This document shows positions 8,415-22,105 of a DNA stretch of 64,000 nt, piece after piece. This stretch comes from Lachnospiraceae bacterium (GTDB lineage: Bacteria; Bacillota; Clostridia; Lachnospirales; Lachnospiraceae). Where the stretch lies: contig JAAUZC010000010.1 in assembly GCA_014804795.1 (NCBI GenBank), positions 83,755-147,754 on the forward strand, written 5' to 3'. Numbering within the stretch: position 1 is the first letter of the stretch; every line of letters starts with the position of its first letter. The notes beneath the pieces were generated by a model. That model saw nothing but the letters and a program-made list of their open reading frames with translations. It was not told where the DNA came from and did not search any database. Made by a program: the position numbers and the translations under genes.

Positions 8415-11400
8415 ATGTTGATGGAAAAAAACAGAATACGTCCTATGGCTTCCGGGAAGCAGATACGTATGAGCTATCAAAGGCACAAAGAGGTTCTGGA
8501 AATGCCGGATCTGATCGAAGTCCAGAAAGATTCCTACGGATGGTTCCTGAAAGAGGGGCTCAAAGAGGTCTTTGATGATATTTCTCCGATTACGGATTAC
8601 AGCGGACAGCTCAGCCTGGAGTTTGTCGACTTTGAGTTATGCAAAGACGACGTAAAGTATTCTATCGAGAAATGTAAAGAGAGAGATGCGACTTATGCGG
8701 CACCCTTGAAAGTAAGAGTGCGTCTTTACAATAAGGAAAAAGAAGAGATCAGCGAACATGAAATTTTCATGGGCGATCTTCCGCTGATGACAGAAACCGG
8801 TACTTTTGTGATCAATGGTGCTGAACGTGTTATTGTCAGCCAGCTTGTTCGTTCCCCCGGTATTTATTATGATATCACGAAAGCGAAATTCGGTAAGGAA
8901 TTGTATGCCTGCACGGTAATCCCGAACCGCGGTGCATGGCTGGAATATGAGACAGACGCGAACGATGTGTTTTATGTGCGTGTGGACAGGACAAGGAAAG
9001 TGCCGATCACAGCACTGATCAGGGCACTCGGTGTGGGCACAAATGAGGAGATCGTTGAACTTTTCGGTGATGAGCCGAAGATTCAGGCGAGTATCGCGAA
9101 AGACCCTTCTACGAATTATCAGGAAGGCTTATTAGAGTTATATAAGAAAATACGTCCCGGTGAGCCGCTCAGTGTGGACAGTGCATCCAGTTTGATAGGC
9201 GGCATGTTCTTTGACCCGAGGCGTTATGATCTGGCGAAAGTGGGCAGATATAAATTTAACAAGAAACTGATGCTGAAAAACAGGATCCGCGGCAGAGTTC
9301 TGGCGGAGGATGCTGTTGATCTGCAGACCGGTGAGATCATAGCGTCGGCCGGTGATACATTGACGGCGGATATTGCCGATGCGATCCAGAATGCGGCGAT
9401 TCCGGCAGTGTGGGTGGAGACACCGGAAAAGAAAGTAAAGATTTTATCCAATTTGATGGTGGATTTGAAGAATTATGTAAACTGCGACCCAAGGGAACTG
9501 GGCATCAAGGAACTGGTATACTATCCTGTTCTGGCACAGATTCTGGAAGAGTATGCGGGGGATGAGGACGCCATTAAGGAAGCGATCCGAAAAAATGTGC
9601 ATGAACTTGTGCCCAAGCATATTACAAAAGAGGATATTCTGGCATCCATCAACTATAATATTCATCTGGAATACGGCATCGGTAATTCCGATGATATCGA
9701 TCATCTGGGCAACAGACGTATCAGAGCCGTAGGCGAACTGCTGCAGAACCAGTATCGTATCGGTCTTTCAAGGCTGGAGAGAGTTGTCAGGGAGAGAATG
9801 ACGACCCATGATGCGGAAAATCTTTCTCCGCAGGCGCTGATCAACATCAAACCGGTACAGGCGGCAGTGAAGGAGTTCTTTGGTTCTTCCCAGCTGTCCC
9901 AGTTTATGGATCAGACAAACCCGCTTGGTGAGCTGACACATAAGAGACGTTTATCCGCACTGGGACCCGGCGGTCTTTCCAGAGATCGTGCCGGATTCGA
10001 GGTTCGAGATGTGCACTATACGCATTACGGCCGTATGTGTCCGATTGAGACGCCGGAAGGTCCTAACATTGGTCTGATCAATTCGCTTGCGTGCTACGCA
10101 AGGATCAATGAATACGGTTTTGTGGAGGCGCCTTACCGCAAGATTGATAAGAGCAATCCGGAAAATCCGAGAGTTACAGACGAAATTGTTTATATGACGG
10201 CTGACGAGGAGGATAACTACTATGTAGCACAGGCTTCCGCAGCCCTGGACGATGACGGTTACTTTATCGGAAAGAGCGTATCCGGCCGTTATAAAGAGGA
10301 GACAAAGGACTATCCGATCAAACGGATGGACTATATGGATGTATCGCCGAAGATGGTATTCTCTGTGGCGACTGCGCTCATTCCGTTTTTGCAGAATGAT
10401 GATGCGCACCGTGCACTGATGGGTTCCAACATGCAGCGTCAGGCTGTACCGCTCCTGTTTCCGGAAGCACCGGCTGTCGGCACAGGTATGGAACAGAAGG
10501 CGGCGGTGGACTCCGGCGTCTGTGTAGTGGCGAGAAAGGACGGTACGATCACATACGTATCATCCCGCATTATTAAAATGGCGTGCGATGACGGTGAGCA
10601 GGATGAATATCATCTGACAAAGTTTGTCAGAAGCAACCAGTCCAACTGTTATAACCAGAAGCCGATCGTGAAGAGAGGCGACCATGTGAAAGCGGGCGAA
10701 GTGATCGCGGACGGTCCGTCCACAGCACAGGGCGAACTGGCGCTTGGCGAGAATCCGTTGATCGGCTTTATGACATGGGAGGGCTACAACTATGAGGATG
10801 CCGTTCTGATCAGCGAGAGACTTGTGAAAGAAGATGTTTATACTTCCATTCATATTGAAGAGTATGAGGCGGAAGCGCGTGATACAAAACTGGGTGCGGA
10901 ATGCATTACAAAGGATGTTCCGGGCGTAGGCGACGACGCTCTGAAAGATCTGGACAGCAACGGTATCATCAGAATCGGTGCGGAAGTGCGCGCCGGTGAT
11001 ATTCTTGTCGGCAAGGTGACGCCGAAAGGGGAAACGGAGCTGACAGCAGAAGAAAGACTGCTTCGGGCAATCTTTGGTGAAAAGGCGCGTGAAGTGCGTG
11101 ATACTTCTCTGAAGGTACCTCACGGCGAATATGGTATTGTCATTGACGCAAAGGTATTTACGAGAGAAAACGGCGATGAGCTGTCTCCCGGCGTCAATAT
11201 GGCTGTCCGCATTTATATTGCACAGAAGAGAAAGATCTCCGTCGGTGACAAGATGGCCGGACGTCACGGCAACAAGGGTGTAGTTTCCCGCGTGCTGCCG
11301 GTGGAGGATATGCCTTATCTGCCCAACGGACGCCCGCTTGATATTGTATTGAATCCGCTCGGTGTTCCGTCCCGTATGAATGTGGGACAGGTACTGGAAA

Positions 11401-12287
11401 TCCATTTGTCACTGGCGGCAAAAGTGCTGGGCTTTAATGTGGCGACGCCGGTGTTTGACGGAGCGAAAGAGATTGATATAGAAGATACGCTGGAGATGGC
11501 AAATGATTATGCCAACACAGAGTGGGAAGACTTTGAAGCAAAGTATAAAGATATCGTGCTGCCGGAAGTGATGCAGTATCTCTATGACCACAGGGATCAC
11601 CGCGAGGTATGGAAAGGGGTTCCGATCAGCAAGGATGGTAAGGTGAGACTGCGTGACGGCAGAAGTGGGGAATATTTTGACGCGCCTGTTACGATCGGCC
11701 ATATGCACTATCTGAAACTGCACCATCTGGTAGACGATAAGATTCATGCCCGTTCCACCGGCCCGTACTCCCTTGTGACACAGCAGCCGTTAGGCGGTAA
11801 GGCACAATTCGGCGGACAGCGTTTCGGTGAGATGGAAGTCTGGGCGTTAGAGGCTTACGGTGCATCCTATACACTGCAGGAGATCCTGACAGTGAAATCC
11901 GATGATGTAGTAGGACGTGTGAAGACCTACGAAGCGATCATCAAAGGTGAAAATATACCGGAGCCGGGTATTCCCGAATCATTCAAGGTGTTGCTTAAGG
12001 AGTTGCAGTCTCTCGGACTGGATATCCGTGTGCTGCGTGAGGATAACACGGAAGTGGAAGTGATGGAATCCGTTGATTACAGCGATACGGACTATCGCTA
12101 TGAAATGGATGACAACAAAAACTACAACAGGGAAGAGGAATCCTTTGACGGCTATCAGACGCAGGAATTTTCACAGGACGGTGAACTTGAGAGTATAGAA
12201 GAGGAATCTGTTATGGATGAAGAAGATGACTACTATGGCGGCGAAGAATATGTTGACGAACCGGAGTATGAAGATTCTACAAACTGA
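8415..12287 (+). CDS. rpoB: DNA-directed RNA polymerase subunit beta
   Basis: 1290 aa; canonical RpoB motifs ([46 protein letters not shown]). Confidence 0.99.
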   Translation: MLMEKNRIRPMASGKQIRMSYQRHKEVLEMPDLIEVQKDSYGWFLKEGLKEVFDDISPITDYSGQLSLEFVDFELCKDDVKYSIEKCKERDATYAAPLKVRVRLYNKEKEEISEHEIFMGDLPLMTETGTFVINGAERVIVSQLVRSPGIYYDITKAKFGKELYACTVIPNRGAWLEYETDANDVFYVRVDRTRKVPITALIRALGVGTNEEIVELFGDEPKIQASIAKDPSTNYQEGLLELYKKIRPGEPLSVDSASSLIGGMFFDPRRYDLAKVGRYKFNKKLMLKNRIRGRVLAEDAVDLQTGEIIASAGDTLTADIADAIQNAAIPAVWVETPEKKVKILSNLMVDLKNYVNCDPRELGIKELVYYPVLAQILEEYAGDEDAIKEAIRKNVHELVPKHITKEDILASINYNIHLEYGIGNSDDIDHLGNRRIRAVGELLQNQYRIGLSRLERVVRERMTTHDAENLSPQALINIKPVQAAVKEFFGSSQLSQFMDQTNPLGELTHKRRLSALGPGGLSRDRAGFEVRDVHYTHYGRMCPIETPEGPNIGLINSLACYARINEYGFVEAPYRKIDKSNPENPRVTDEIVYMTADEEDNYYVAQASAALDDDGYFIGKSVSGRYKEETKDYPIKRMDYMDVSPKMVFSVATALIPFLQNDDAHRALMGSNMQRQAVPLLFPEAPAVGTGMEQKAAVDSGVCVVARKDGTITYVSSRIIKMACDDGEQDEYHLTKFVRSNQSNCYNQKPIVKRGDHVKAGEVIADGPSTAQGELALGENPLIGFMTWEGYNYEDAVLISERLVKEDVYTSIHIEEYEAEARDTKLGAECITKDVPGVGDDALKDLDSNGIIRIGAEVRAGDILVGKVTPKGETELTAEERLLRAIFGEKAREVRDTSLKVPHGEYGIVIDAKVFTRENGDELSPGVNMAVRIYIAQKRKISVGDKMAGRHGNKGVVSRVLPVEDMPYLPNGRPLDIVLNPLGVPSRMNVGQVLEIHLSLAAKVLGFNVATPVFDGAKEIDIEDTLEMANDYANTEWEDFEAKYKDIVLPEVMQYLYDHRDHREVWKGVPISKDGKVRLRDGRSGEYFDAPVTIGHMHYLKLHHLVDDKIHARSTGPYSLVTQQPLGGKAQFGGQRFGEMEVWALEAYGASYTLQEILTVKSDDVVGRVKTYEAIIKGENIPEPGIPESFKVLLKELQSLGLDIRVLREDNTEVEVMESVDYSDTDYRYEMDDNKNYNREEESFDGYQTQEFSQDGELESIEEESVMDEEDDYYGGEEYVDEPEYEDSTN

Positions 12288-12424
12288 TGGATCCGGTCAG
12301 TGAAAGCAGCGAAGAACTGCTGCAAAAAGAAGACAGTAACTACCCGGACAGTGCCCCGGAGGAAATATTGGCAGCGAAGCAGACAAGATTTCCTCTGCCG
12401 GTAAAGGGTACTGGCATAGGGCAA

Positions 12425-12447
12425 ATGCATCGCATAATGCGATGCAT
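12425..12447. other. perfect palindrome in rpoB-rpoC spacer
   Basis: ATGCATCGCAT-A-ATGCGATGCAT. Confidence 0.85.
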
Positions 12448-12472
12448 AACGGAACTGGAATAGGAGGGAATC

Positions 12473-15400
12473 ATGGCAGAAGTAAAGAATGAGAGTTATC
12501 AGCCTATGACATTTGACGCAATCAGAATTGGCCTTGCGTCACCTGAAAAGATCAGGGAATGGTCCCGCGGCGAAGTGTTAAAACCGGAGACGATCAACTA
12601 CAGAACTTTAAAGCCGGAACCCAATGGACTGTTCTGTGAAAGAATTTTCGGACCCAGCAAAGACTGGGAGTGCCATTGCGGAAAGTATAAGAAGATCCGA
12701 TATAAAGGCGTAGTCTGTGACAGATGCGGCGTAGAAGTGACGAAGTCCGCAGTTCGAAGAGAACGTATGGGTCATATTGAACTGGCGGCGCCGGTCTCCC
12801 ATATCTGGTATTTTAAGGGGATTCCCAGCAGAATGGGATTGATTCTGGATCTGTCCCCCAGAGTACTGGAAAAGGTACTGTATTTTGCATCTTATATTGT
12901 TCTGGATGCGGCGGAGACGGATTTAGAGTATAAACAGATTTTAACAGAAAAAGAATATCAGGATGCCAGAGAAAAATGGGGCAGCAGATTCCGTGCCGGT
13001 ATGGGTGCAGAGTCTGTCAAGGAACTGCTGCAGGCTATCGATCTGGATGCGGAGGCGGAAGAGCTGAAAGCAGGCCTCAAAGAGTCTACCGGACAGAAGC
13101 GCGCAAGAATCATCAAACGTCTCGAAGTGGTGGAATCTTTCAGAGAATCCGGAAATATGCCGGAGTGGATGATCATGGATGCCATTCCTGTCATTCCGCC
13201 CGATCTGCGTCCTATGGTACAGCTTGACGGCGGCCGTTTCGCAACGTCCGATCTGAATGATTTGTATAGAAGGATCATCAACAGAAACAACAGACTGAAA
13301 AGGCTGCTTGAACTGGGAGCACCTGACATTATTGTCAGAAACGAAAAGAGAATGCTGCAGGAAGCGGTGGATGCGCTGATCGATAACGGCAGACGCGGCC
13401 GTCCCGTAACGGGACCGGGCAACAGAGCGTTAAAGTCTCTTTCCGATATGTTAAAAGGTAAATCCGGACGTTTCCGTCAAAACCTTCTCGGAAAACGTGT
13501 GGACTATTCGGGACGTTCCGTTATCGTGATCGGACCGGAACTGAAGATCTATCAGTGCGGTCTGCCTAAAGAAATGGCGATCGAGCTGTTTAAGCCTTTC
13601 GTAATGAAAGAGCTTGTATCCAAGGCGATCGCGCAGAATATCAAGAGCGCAAAGAAGATGGTGGAGCGTCTTGATGTGCAGGTTTGGGATGTGCTGGAGG
13701 AAGTAATCAAAGATCATCCTGTTATGTTAAACCGTGCACCGACATTGCACAGGCTGGGTATCCAGGCATTCGAGCCGGTATTGGTCGAGGGTAAGGCGAT
13801 CAAGCTGCATCCCCTTGTTTGTACCGCGTTTAATGCGGACTTTGACGGCGACCAGATGGCAGTGCATCTGCCTCTGTCCCAGGAAGCACAGTCCGAATGC
13901 CGTTTCCTGTTGTTGTCACCCAACAATCTGCTTAAGCCTTCTGACGGCGGTCTTGTTGCCGTACCTTCTCAGGATATGGTACTCGGCATCTATTATCTGA
14001 CACAGGAGAGACCGGGTTCCGTGGGCGAGGGAAACGCATACAGGAATATTAACGAAGCGATTCTTGCTTATGAAAACGGCGAATGTACATTGCATTCCCG
14101 CATCAAAGTACGCGTGACAAAGGAAAATGCGGAAGGGGAAGAAGTGTCCGGTATCGTGGAATCCACACTGGGACGTTTCCTGTTCAACGAGATCATTCCG
14201 CAGGATTTGGGATTTGTGGACAGAAGCAAGCCGGAAAACCTGTTAAAGCTGGAAGTAGATAAACTGGTAGGCAAGAAGCAGTTAAAGCCGATCCTTGAAA
14301 AGGTTATCAATATACACGGCGCGTCAAAGACGGCCGAAGTGCTGGATGATGTAAAGAATCTGGGATACCATTATTCTACAAAAGCAGCGATCACCGTTTC
14401 TATTTCCGATATCATCGTGCCGAAAGAAAAACAGCAGCTGTTGGATGATGCACAGGCGAAAGTAGATAAGATCGCTATAGAGTATAACCGCGGTAAATAT
14501 ACGGAGGAAGAGCGTTACAGAAGAGTACTGGAGACATGGGATAAGACCGACGATATCCTGAAAGAGTTGTCTATGGACTGCATGGATGACTACAACAATA
14601 TTAAGATGATGGCGGATTCTGGCGCCCGTGGTTCCAAAGAACAGATCAAACAGCTCGCGGGTATGCGTGGACTGATGGCGGATACAACAAGTAGAACGAT
14701 CGAGCTGCCGGTCAAGTCAAACTTCCGGGAAGGCATGGACGTATTGGAGTACTTTATTTCCGCACACGGCGGCAGAAAAGGTCTGGCGGATACAGCGCTT
14801 CGTACTGCCGATTCCGGTTATCTGACCCGTCGAATGGTAGATGTATGCCAGGAGCTGATCATCCGTGAAGTGGACTGTGCAGAGGGAGCGGAAGTGCTGC
14901 CGGGCATGGTGGTGAAAGCATTCCAGGAGGAAGGCAAGAAAGACGGAGAAAAGAAAGAAGATGTGCTGGAAAGCCTGAGAGAGAGAATTACGGGTCGTGT
15001 ATCCTGTGATGAGATTCTCGACAGAGACGGCAATATCATTGTAAAGAGAAATCATATGATCACACCCAGCCGCGCAGAAAAGATCATGAGCGTCGGCGTG
15101 GATAAGGACGGCAAGCCGATCGAAGAGGTGCGGATCCGTACGATCCTGACCTGTAAATCCCATGTGGGTATCTGTGCAAAGTGCTACGGTGCGAACATGG
15201 CCACGGGTGAGACGGTTCAGGTCGGTGAGGCAGTCGGCATTATTGCAGCACAGTCCATCGGTGAGCCGGGTACACAGCTTACGATGAGAACATTCCATAC
15301 CGGCGGCGTGGCGGGTGAAGATATCACATCCGGTCTTCCCCGTGTAGAGGAGCTGTTCGAGGCGAGAAAGCCGAAGAGAACCGCAATCCTGACGGAGATC

Positions 15401-16234
15401 GCAGGCGTGGTAAGCATCAATGATAATAAGAAGAAACGGGAAGTTACCGTGACCAGCCAGGAGACCGGCGAAGCAAAGACTTACCCGATTCCTTATAAAT
15501 ATCAGATCAGAGTCGAGGACGGCGATGTTCTGGAAGCCGGCGATGAGCTGACAAAGGGCGGTTCCATTAACCCCCACGATCTGTTGAAGATCAAAGGTGT
15601 CCGTGCGGTACAGGATTATATGATCAGAGAAGTACAGAAAGTGTACCGCCAGCAGGGTGTTGATATCAGCGATAAGCATATCGAGATCATTGTGCACCAG
15701 ATGCTTAAGAAGATTCGGATCGAGAACAACGGTGATGCGCCGTTCTTGCCGGGGACGCTGGTAGACGTTCTGGACTACGAGGAGATGAATACAAAACTCA
15801 TCGAAGAAGGAAAAGAGCCGGCCGATGGAAAACAGGTGATGCTCGGTATCACAAAAGCAGCGCTGGCGACAGACTCCTTCCTGTCTGCAGCTTCTTTCCA
15901 GGAGACGACGAAAGTATTGACAGAAGCGGCTATCCGCGGAAAAGTAGATACGCTGATCGGTCTGAAGGAAAACGTGATCATCGGTAAACTGATTCCGGCA
16001 GGTACAGGTATGAAGAGATACCGCAATACAAACCTTGACACGGACAGAAATCTGATGATGAATCCGGTAGATGCAGAGGCGGAGATCAACTTTGGCGATG
16101 AACCGGAAGAGCAGTTCGAGGATGGGGAAGAAGTCCTGATGAACGTGGAAGAGCTCAAAGAGACGGCGGAGATGATGGAAGCGGAAGAAAATGCGCTGGA
16201 AGAGCTCGAAACAGTGGGAACTGCGGAAGAATAA
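12473..16234 (+). CDS. rpoC: DNA-directed RNA polymerase subunit beta'
   Basis: 1253 aa; [16 protein letters not shown] active-site motif. Confidence 0.99.
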   Translation: MAEVKNESYQPMTFDAIRIGLASPEKIREWSRGEVLKPETINYRTLKPEPNGLFCERIFGPSKDWECHCGKYKKIRYKGVVCDRCGVEVTKSAVRRERMGHIELAAPVSHIWYFKGIPSRMGLILDLSPRVLEKVLYFASYIVLDAAETDLEYKQILTEKEYQDAREKWGSRFRAGMGAESVKELLQAIDLDAEAEELKAGLKESTGQKRARIIKRLEVVESFRESGNMPEWMIMDAIPVIPPDLRPMVQLDGGRFATSDLNDLYRRIINRNNRLKRLLELGAPDIIVRNEKRMLQEAVDALIDNGRRGRPVTGPGNRALKSLSDMLKGKSGRFRQNLLGKRVDYSGRSVIVIGPELKIYQCGLPKEMAIELFKPFVMKELVSKAIAQNIKSAKKMVERLDVQVWDVLEEVIKDHPVMLNRAPTLHRLGIQAFEPVLVEGKAIKLHPLVCTAFNADFDGDQMAVHLPLSQEAQSECRFLLLSPNNLLKPSDGGLVAVPSQDMVLGIYYLTQERPGSVGEGNAYRNINEAILAYENGECTLHSRIKVRVTKENAEGEEVSGIVESTLGRFLFNEIIPQDLGFVDRSKPENLLKLEVDKLVGKKQLKPILEKVINIHGASKTAEVLDDVKNLGYHYSTKAAITVSISDIIVPKEKQQLLDDAQAKVDKIAIEYNRGKYTEEERYRRVLETWDKTDDILKELSMDCMDDYNNIKMMADSGARGSKEQIKQLAGMRGLMADTTSRTIELPVKSNFREGMDVLEYFISAHGGRKGLADTALRTADSGYLTRRMVDVCQELIIREVDCAEGAEVLPGMVVKAFQEEGKKDGEKKEDVLESLRERITGRVSCDEILDRDGNIIVKRNHMITPSRAEKIMSVGVDKDGKPIEEVRIRTILTCKSHVGICAKCYGANMATGETVQVGEAVGIIAAQSIGEPGTQLTMRTFHTGGVAGEDITSGLPRVEELFEARKPKRTAILTEIAGVVSINDNKKKREVTVTSQETGEAKTYPIPYKYQIRVEDGDVLEAGDELTKGGSINPHDLLKIKGVRAVQDYMIREVQKVYRQQGVDISDKHIEIIVHQMLKKIRIENNGDAPFLPGTLVDVLDYEEMNTKLIEEGKEPADGKQVMLGITKAALATDSFLSAASFQETTKVLTEAAIRGKVDTLIGLKENVIIGKLIPAGTGMKRYRNTNLDTDRNLMMNPVDAEAEINFGDEPEEQFEDGEEVLMNVEELKETAEMMEAEENALEELETVGTAEE

Positions 16235-16242
16235 AATTTTTC

Positions 16243-16271
16243 TTGACAGAAAATTATGAAGTTATTATACT
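16243..16271 (+). promoter_or_regulatory. promoter for rpsL operon
   Basis: TTGACA, 17-nt spacer, TATACT. Confidence 0.7.
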
Positions 16272-16339
16272 GTAAGTTGCTGTGTAAACAGCGGCTTACA
16301 GTTTAACTTATATTTTATTATTTAAGGAGGTGAAACAGA

Positions 16340-16759
16340 ATGCCAACATTTAACCAGTTAGTAAGAAAGGGTCGTCAGACAGTTTCCAAAAAGTCTACAG
16401 CACCTGCACTGCAGAAAGGGTATAACTCTCTGCACAAAAAAGTGACGGATGTATCCGCACCTCAGAAAAGAGGCGTGTGCACGGCTGTGAAAACTGCCAC
16501 CCCGAAGAAGCCTAACTCAGCTCTTAGAAAAATTGCCAGAGTGCGTCTTTCCAACGGTATGGAAGTTACATCCTACATTCCCGGTGAAGGCCATAATCTG
16601 CAGGAGCATAGTGTTGTACTGATCCGTGGCGGCAGGGTAAAAGATTTACCCGGTACAAGATACCACATCATCAGAGGAACACTGGATACGGCAGGCGTTG
16701 CCAACAGAAGGCAGGCACGTTCCAAGTATGGCGCTAAGAGACCGAAAGCTGCGAAGTAA
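16340..16759 (+). CDS. rpsL: 30S ribosomal protein S12
   Basis: [13 protein letters not shown]...[50 protein letters not shown]. Confidence 0.99.
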   Translation: MPTFNQLVRKGRQTVSKKSTAPALQKGYNSLHKKVTDVSAPQKRGVCTAVKTATPKKPNSALRKIARVRLSNGMEVTSYIPGEGHNLQEHSVVLIRGGRVKDLPGTRYHIIRGTLDTAGVANRRQARSKYGAKRPKAAK

Positions 16760-16975
16760 TTATGATTCGCGGGTGAATTTGTTCACAGATGAACCGGTTC
16801 ACCCTGGTATGGGACCACGAAGAAACTAAGTATAGTGTTGGAATTCTGTGTTAAAGTATTACGGAAAGCACCCTGATAGCGGGCGGCGGCCGGCAATACT
16901 AAGATAGATAGACCGCACAACACATTAGTCGGCAGTATGACTGCGTATTGTGAGTACCTGTGATTTAATCAGTGA

Positions 16976-17551
<576 letters not shown>

Positions 17552-17582
17552 GACTGTCATTTGGATTTAGGAGGAAGAAACT

Positions 17583-19700
17583 TTGGCTGGAAGAGAATAT
17601 CCGTTAGAGAGAACCAGGAATATAGGTATTATGGCTCATATCGACGCAGGTAAGACTACTTTGACAGAGCGTATCTTATATTATACTGGTGTAAACTATA
17701 AGATCGGTGATACTCATGAAGGTACTGCGACGATGGACTGGATGGAGCAGGAACAGGAGAGAGGTATCACAATCACATCAGCCGCTACAACATGTCACTG
17801 GACCTTGGAAGAGTTTACGAAAACCAAACCAGGTGCGTTAGAGCATCGTATCAATATCATTGATACGCCGGGCCACGTTGATTTTACGGTTGAAGTTGAA
17901 CGTTCTCTGCGTGTGCTGGATGGCGCTGTTGGCGTATTCTGTGCAAAGGGTGGCGTGGAACCTCAGTCTGAAAACGTTTGGCGCCAGGCTGATACCTACA
18001 ATGTACCCAGAATGGCATTTATCAACAAGATGGACATTTTGGGAGCTGACTTCTATGGCGCCGTGGAGCAGATCAGAACAAGACTTGGAAAAAATGCAAT
18101 CTGTCTGCAACTGCCGATCGGAAAAGAAGATGAATTTAAGGGCATTATCGATCTGTTTGAGATGAAAGCATATATCTACAATGATGATAAGGGCGATGAT
18201 ATCACTGTGACAGACGATCTCGGTGATATGGCAGACGATGCTGAACTGTATCGTTCCGAACTCATTGAAAAGATATCTGAGCTGGACGACGATCTGATGG
18301 AGATGTACCTGGAAGGGGAAGAGCCTTCCGTAGAACAGATGAAAGCGGCACTCAGAAAAGCTACCTGCGACTGCAGGGCGGTACCGGTGTGCTGCGGTTC
18401 CGCTTACAGAAACAAGGGCGTGCAGAAGTTAATTGATGCAGTGATCGAGTATATGCCTGCTCCCACAGATATCGCGGCTATCAAGGGCGTTGATATGGAC
18501 GGCAATGAGATCGAGAGACATGCATCCGATGAGGAACCTTTCGCAGCGCTTGCATTTAAGATCATGGCGGATCCTTATGTAGGAAAACTGGCATTCTTCA
18601 GAGTATACTCCGGTACACTGAACTCCGGTTCTTATGTACTGAATGCCACAAAAGATAAAAAAGAGCGTGTAGGACGTATCTTACAGATGCATGCAAACAA
18701 GAGGGCGGAACTGGATAAGGTATATTCCGGTGATATTGCTGCTGCAGTCGGGTTTAAACTGACGACAACCGGTGATACTATTTGTGATGAGCAGCATCCG
18801 GTTATTCTGGAATCCATGGAATTCCCCGAGCCCGTTATCGAGCTGGCTATCGAGCCTAAGACAAAGGCCGGTCAGGGCAAGATGGGCGAAGCGCTTGCAA
18901 AACTGGCGGAGGAAGATCCTACTTTCCGTGCACACACAGATGCTGAAACCGGACAGACGATCATTGCCGGTATGGGTGAGCTCCATCTGGAGATTATTGT
19001 TGACCGTCTGCTTCGTGAGTTCAAGGTGGAGGCTAACGTAGGCGCACCTCAGGTTGCTTATAAGGAAACATTCACAAAACCTGTGGATCAGGAATACAAG
19101 TATGCAAAACAGTCCGGCGGCCGTGGCCAGTATGGTCATTGTAAAGTTAAATTTGAGCCCATGGATCCGAACGGTGAAGAGACATTCAAGTTTGAATCCA
19201 GCGTTGTCGGCGGTGCGATCCCGAAAGAGTATATCCCTGCTGTCGGCGAAGGTATTGAAGAAGCTGCAAAAGCGGGTATTCTGGGAGGATTCCCTGTACT
19301 TGGCGTAAGCGCTAACGTATACGACGGTTCCTATCATGAGGTCGACTCTTCTGAAATGGCATTCCATATTGCCGGTTCCATGGCATTCAAGGAAGCTATG
19401 AAGAAAGGGAATCCTGTACTTCTCGAGCCTATCATGAAAGTGGAAGTAACGATGCCGGAAGAGTATATGGGCGATGTGATCGGCGATATCAACTCCCGCC
19501 GCGGACGTATCGAAGGTATGGACGATCTGGGAGGCGGCAAGATCGTACACGGTTATGTACCACTTGCAGAGATGTTCGGTTATTCTACCGATCTGCGAAG
19601 TAAGACACAGGGCCGGGGCAACTATTCCATGTTCTTTGAAAAATACGAACAGGTGCCTAAGAGCGTACAGGAAAAAGTGCTTACGGCAAAATCAAAATAA
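17583..19700 (+). CDS. fusA: elongation factor G (TTG start)
   Basis: 705 aa; [25 protein letters not shown]. Confidence 0.99.
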   Translation: MAGREYPLERTRNIGIMAHIDAGKTTLTERILYYTGVNYKIGDTHEGTATMDWMEQEQERGITITSAATTCHWTLEEFTKTKPGALEHRINIIDTPGHVDFTVEVERSLRVLDGAVGVFCAKGGVEPQSENVWRQADTYNVPRMAFINKMDILGADFYGAVEQIRTRLGKNAICLQLPIGKEDEFKGIIDLFEMKAYIYNDDKGDDITVTDDLGDMADDAELYRSELIEKISELDDDLMEMYLEGEEPSVEQMKAALRKATCDCRAVPVCCGSAYRNKGVQKLIDAVIEYMPAPTDIAAIKGVDMDGNEIERHASDEEPFAALAFKIMADPYVGKLAFFRVYSGTLNSGSYVLNATKDKKERVGRILQMHANKRAELDKVYSGDIAAAVGFKLTTTGDTICDEQHPVILESMEFPEPVIELAIEPKTKAGQGKMGEALAKLAEEDPTFRAHTDAETGQTIIAGMGELHLEIIVDRLLREFKVEANVGAPQVAYKETFTKPVDQEYKYAKQSGGRGQYGHCKVKFEPMDPNGEETFKFESSVVGGAIPKEYIPAVGEGIEEAAKAGILGGFPVLGVSANVYDGSYHEVDSSEMAFHIAGSMAFKEAMKKGNPVLLEPIMKVEVTMPEEYMGDVIGDINSRRGRIEGMDDLGGGKIVHGYVPLAEMFGYSTDLRSKTQGRGNYSMFFEKYEQVPKSVQEKVLTAKSK

Positions 19701-19713
19701 ATATGAAAAAGTC

Positions 19714-19741
19714 TTGAAAATATCAATAGTTTTGATATAAT
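19714..19741 (+). promoter_or_regulatory. promoter for tuf
   Basis: TTGAAA, 16-nt spacer, TATAAT. Confidence 0.6.
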
Positions 19742-19801
19742 CAAGAATAGCGGATTGTAAATTTTGGAATTAGGTAACAAAAATAAGGAGGACTTTAGAA
19801 A

Positions 19802-20989
19802 ATGGCTAAAGCTAAATTTGACAGAACCAAACCACATTGTAACATCGGTACCATCGGCCACGTTGACCATGGTAAAACAACTCTGACAGCTGCAATCACA
19901 AAAGTACTGGCTGAGAGAGTATCCGGTAATGAAAAGGTAGATTTCGAGAACATCGATAAGGCACCTGAAGAGAGAGAACGTGGTATCACTATCTCTACTG
20001 CACACGTAGAGTATCAGACTGAGAACAGACACTATGCACACGTTGACTGCCCGGGCCATGCTGACTATGTAAAGAACATGATCACCGGTGCTGCTCAGAT
20101 GGATGGCGCTGTCCTTGTAGTTGCAGCTACAGACGGTGTTATGGCTCAGACAAAAGAGCACATCCTTCTGTCCCGTCAGGTAGGCGTACCTTATATCGTA
20201 GTATTCCTGAACAAGTGCGATATGGTAGACGACGAAGAGCTGATCGAGCTGGTTGAAATGGAAGTAACCGAGCAGCTTGAAGAGTACGGCTTCAATGACT
20301 GCCCGATCATCAAGGGTTCCGCTCTGAAAGCTCTGGAAGATCCCAGCAGTGAATGGGGCGACAAGATCATGGAACTGATGGAAACAGTTGACTCCTATAT
20401 TCCTGATCCTCAGCGTGATACAGATAAGCCTTTCCTGATGCCTGTAGAGGACGTATTCACAATCACAGGCCGTGGTACAGTTGCAACAGGTAGAGTAGAA
20501 AGAGGTACTCTGCACCTGAACGAGGAAGTTGAAATTGTTGGTATCAAGGAAGAGACAAGAAAGACTGTTGTAACCGGTATCGAAATGTTCCGTAAGATGC
20601 TGGATGAGGCACAGGCTGGTGATAACATCGGCGCTCTGCTCCGTGGTGTTAACAGGACTGAAATCGAAAGAGGACAGGTTCTTGCTAAACCCGGTTCCGT
20701 AACATGCCACACAAAATTTACGGCACAGGTTTACGTTTTGACAAAAGATGAGGGTGGTCGTCACACTCCTTTCTTCAACAACTACAGACCTCAGTTCTAT
20801 TTCAGAACAACTGACGTAACAGGCGTTATCAATCTGCCTGCAGGCGTTGAGATGTGTATGCCCGGCGATAACATCGAGATGACAATCGAGCTGATTCATC
20901 CGATCGCTATGGAGCAGGGTCTTACATTCGCTATCCGTGAGGGTGGTAGAACTGTTGGTTCTGGTAGGGTTGCTACGATTATTGAATAA
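19802..20989 (+). CDS. tuf: elongation factor Tu
   Basis: 395 aa; [24 protein letters not shown]. Confidence 0.99.
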   Translation: MAKAKFDRTKPHCNIGTIGHVDHGKTTLTAAITKVLAERVSGNEKVDFENIDKAPEERERGITISTAHVEYQTENRHYAHVDCPGHADYVKNMITGAAQMDGAVLVVAATDGVMAQTKEHILLSRQVGVPYIVVFLNKCDMVDDEELIELVEMEVTEQLEEYGFNDCPIIKGSALKALEDPSSEWGDKIMELMETVDSYIPDPQRDTDKPFLMPVEDVFTITGRGTVATGRVERGTLHLNEEVEIVGIKEETRKTVVTGIEMFRKMLDEAQAGDNIGALLRGVNRTEIERGQVLAKPGSVTCHTKFTAQVYVLTKDEGGRHTPFFNNYRPQFYFRTTDVTGVINLPAGVEMCMPGDNIEMTIELIHPIAMEQGLTFAIREGGRTVGSGRVATIIE

Positions 20990-20991
20990 TC
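20933..20991 (+). repeat. tuf 3' tip = attL-like direct repeat (native copy)
   Basis: ATCCGTGAGGGTGGTAGAACTGTTGGTTCTGGTAGGGTTGCTACGATTATTGAATAATC; degenerate copies at 41780 and 46517. Confidence 0.8.
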
Positions 20992-21021
20992 TCTGATTTA
21001 GTATCATAGAAACTTAAATAT

Positions 21022-21062
21022 AAGCCGCAATTTCTCATATTATGAGGAGTTGCGGTTTTCTT
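21022..21062 (+). terminator. hairpin terminator after tuf
   Basis: GCCGCAATTTCTCAT-att-ATGAGGAGTTGCGGTTTTCTTT. Confidence 0.75.
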
Positions 21063-21067
21063 TGTAT

Positions 21068-21500
21068 GACGGGTATGCCCCGCCCCTTGGGAAAAAGACC
21101 CAAGGGGCGTAGTTGCTAGCGACCCCGATAGTGACTTGCAAGACTTGTATCGTGAGGTACAGGTGAGAAGAAGCAATAGCGAAACTGTAGCTTGACGGAC
21201 AGAAATTTGGTAATATGGCGTATTAAGCGGATAAGCTAGCAAAGAACAGTGAAGTCCAAAAGGCAACCGTAACCTTAAAGCGTAAATCAGGCAAGTAAAT
21301 AGGGAAAGGTTCGGGGTTTATCCCATGAGGTCGCAAAAACGGTTTCACTAACCGTAGTAACAACGAACCGTGTGAAGTCAGCAAAAGCTATAGTAGGAGA
21401 AATTCGAAAGGCTGAACAATGTAACGGTACAGACGAATGTATGTACCTGTGAATATCTGACAGCGGATGTAGGCGAAACGTATAGGAACTGTAAACGTAC
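21068..21500 (+). ncRNA. group II intron-like 5' (domain I) RNA remnant without intron-encoded protein
   Basis: Non-coding, higher-GC block with CCCCTTGGG...CCCAAGGGG stem and AGTAACAACGAACCGTGTGAAGTCAGC..GAAAGGCTGAACAAT motifs resembling clostridial group II intron domain I; no RT ORF or clear domain V found. Confidence 0.5.
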
Positions 21501-21881
21501 AACATAGCGACTGCATCTAAACTTTGTATATGGGAAGGGGTACGAAAGTGTTCCTTCTTCTATTGTGGTTTTGTGGGGTGATTGTGAAAAGGTTGAAATA
21601 AACTGTTTGGATAAGTGTGTCGGAAATGAGAGGGTGTGTTGGAAAGTAAGAAATGTATTTATAATGTGATGGAGAGGATAATAAGTACATAAATAATATA
21701 AGCGTGGAAAAACAACATAAAACATTATAAATCATACTAAAACAAAATGAATCAATACAAAACTGTTAATTTATAAGGAAAACAGTATAAATTTGTATAA
21801 ATCTAATAAATGTGATATTATAAATGTGTATGGTTAGTAACAAGAAATTAAACGTATGTAGAGTTACATATGAGTTCTTAG

Positions 21882-22091
21882 ATGAATCAAAAGAGAGGTT
21901 TAAGAATGAAAGAAAACAAGTGGTTATCAATGAAAGAGATCTGTGTTTATTTGGGAATAAGTAGAGACACTGTAATGAATTGGATGAAAAAAGAAGGTAT
22001 GCCAGCGCATCAAAAAGGGCGTTTGTGGCGTTTTGATATTAATGAGATAGATGAGTGGATGAAAAACAATGAATCACAGCATCAAGAGTAG
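21882..22091 (+). CDS. excisionase-family / MerR-like HTH DNA-binding protein
   Basis: KWLSMKEICVYLGISRDTVMNWMKKEGMPAHQKGRLWRFDINEIDEWMK. Confidence 0.8.
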   Translation: MNQKRGLRMKENKWLSMKEICVYLGISRDTVMNWMKKEGMPAHQKGRLWRFDINEIDEWMKNNESQHQE

Positions 22092-22105
22092 GAGCTGGAA
22101 TAAAT

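Noticed and set aside
10560-11405. Long antisense ORF in rpoB (281 aa) and similar ones at 14717-15697 (rpoC), 18681-19550 (fusA), 19622-21007 (tuf), 53410-54426 (radical SAM 3)
   Set aside because: They mirror strongly conserved sense genes, have no recognisable motifs and no RBS support; shadow ORFs from codon bias.
21068-21500. Riboswitch controlling the defence operon
   Set aside because: Sequence motifs fit a group II intron domain I better, and ~380 nt of unstructured AT-rich DNA separates it from the first ORF.
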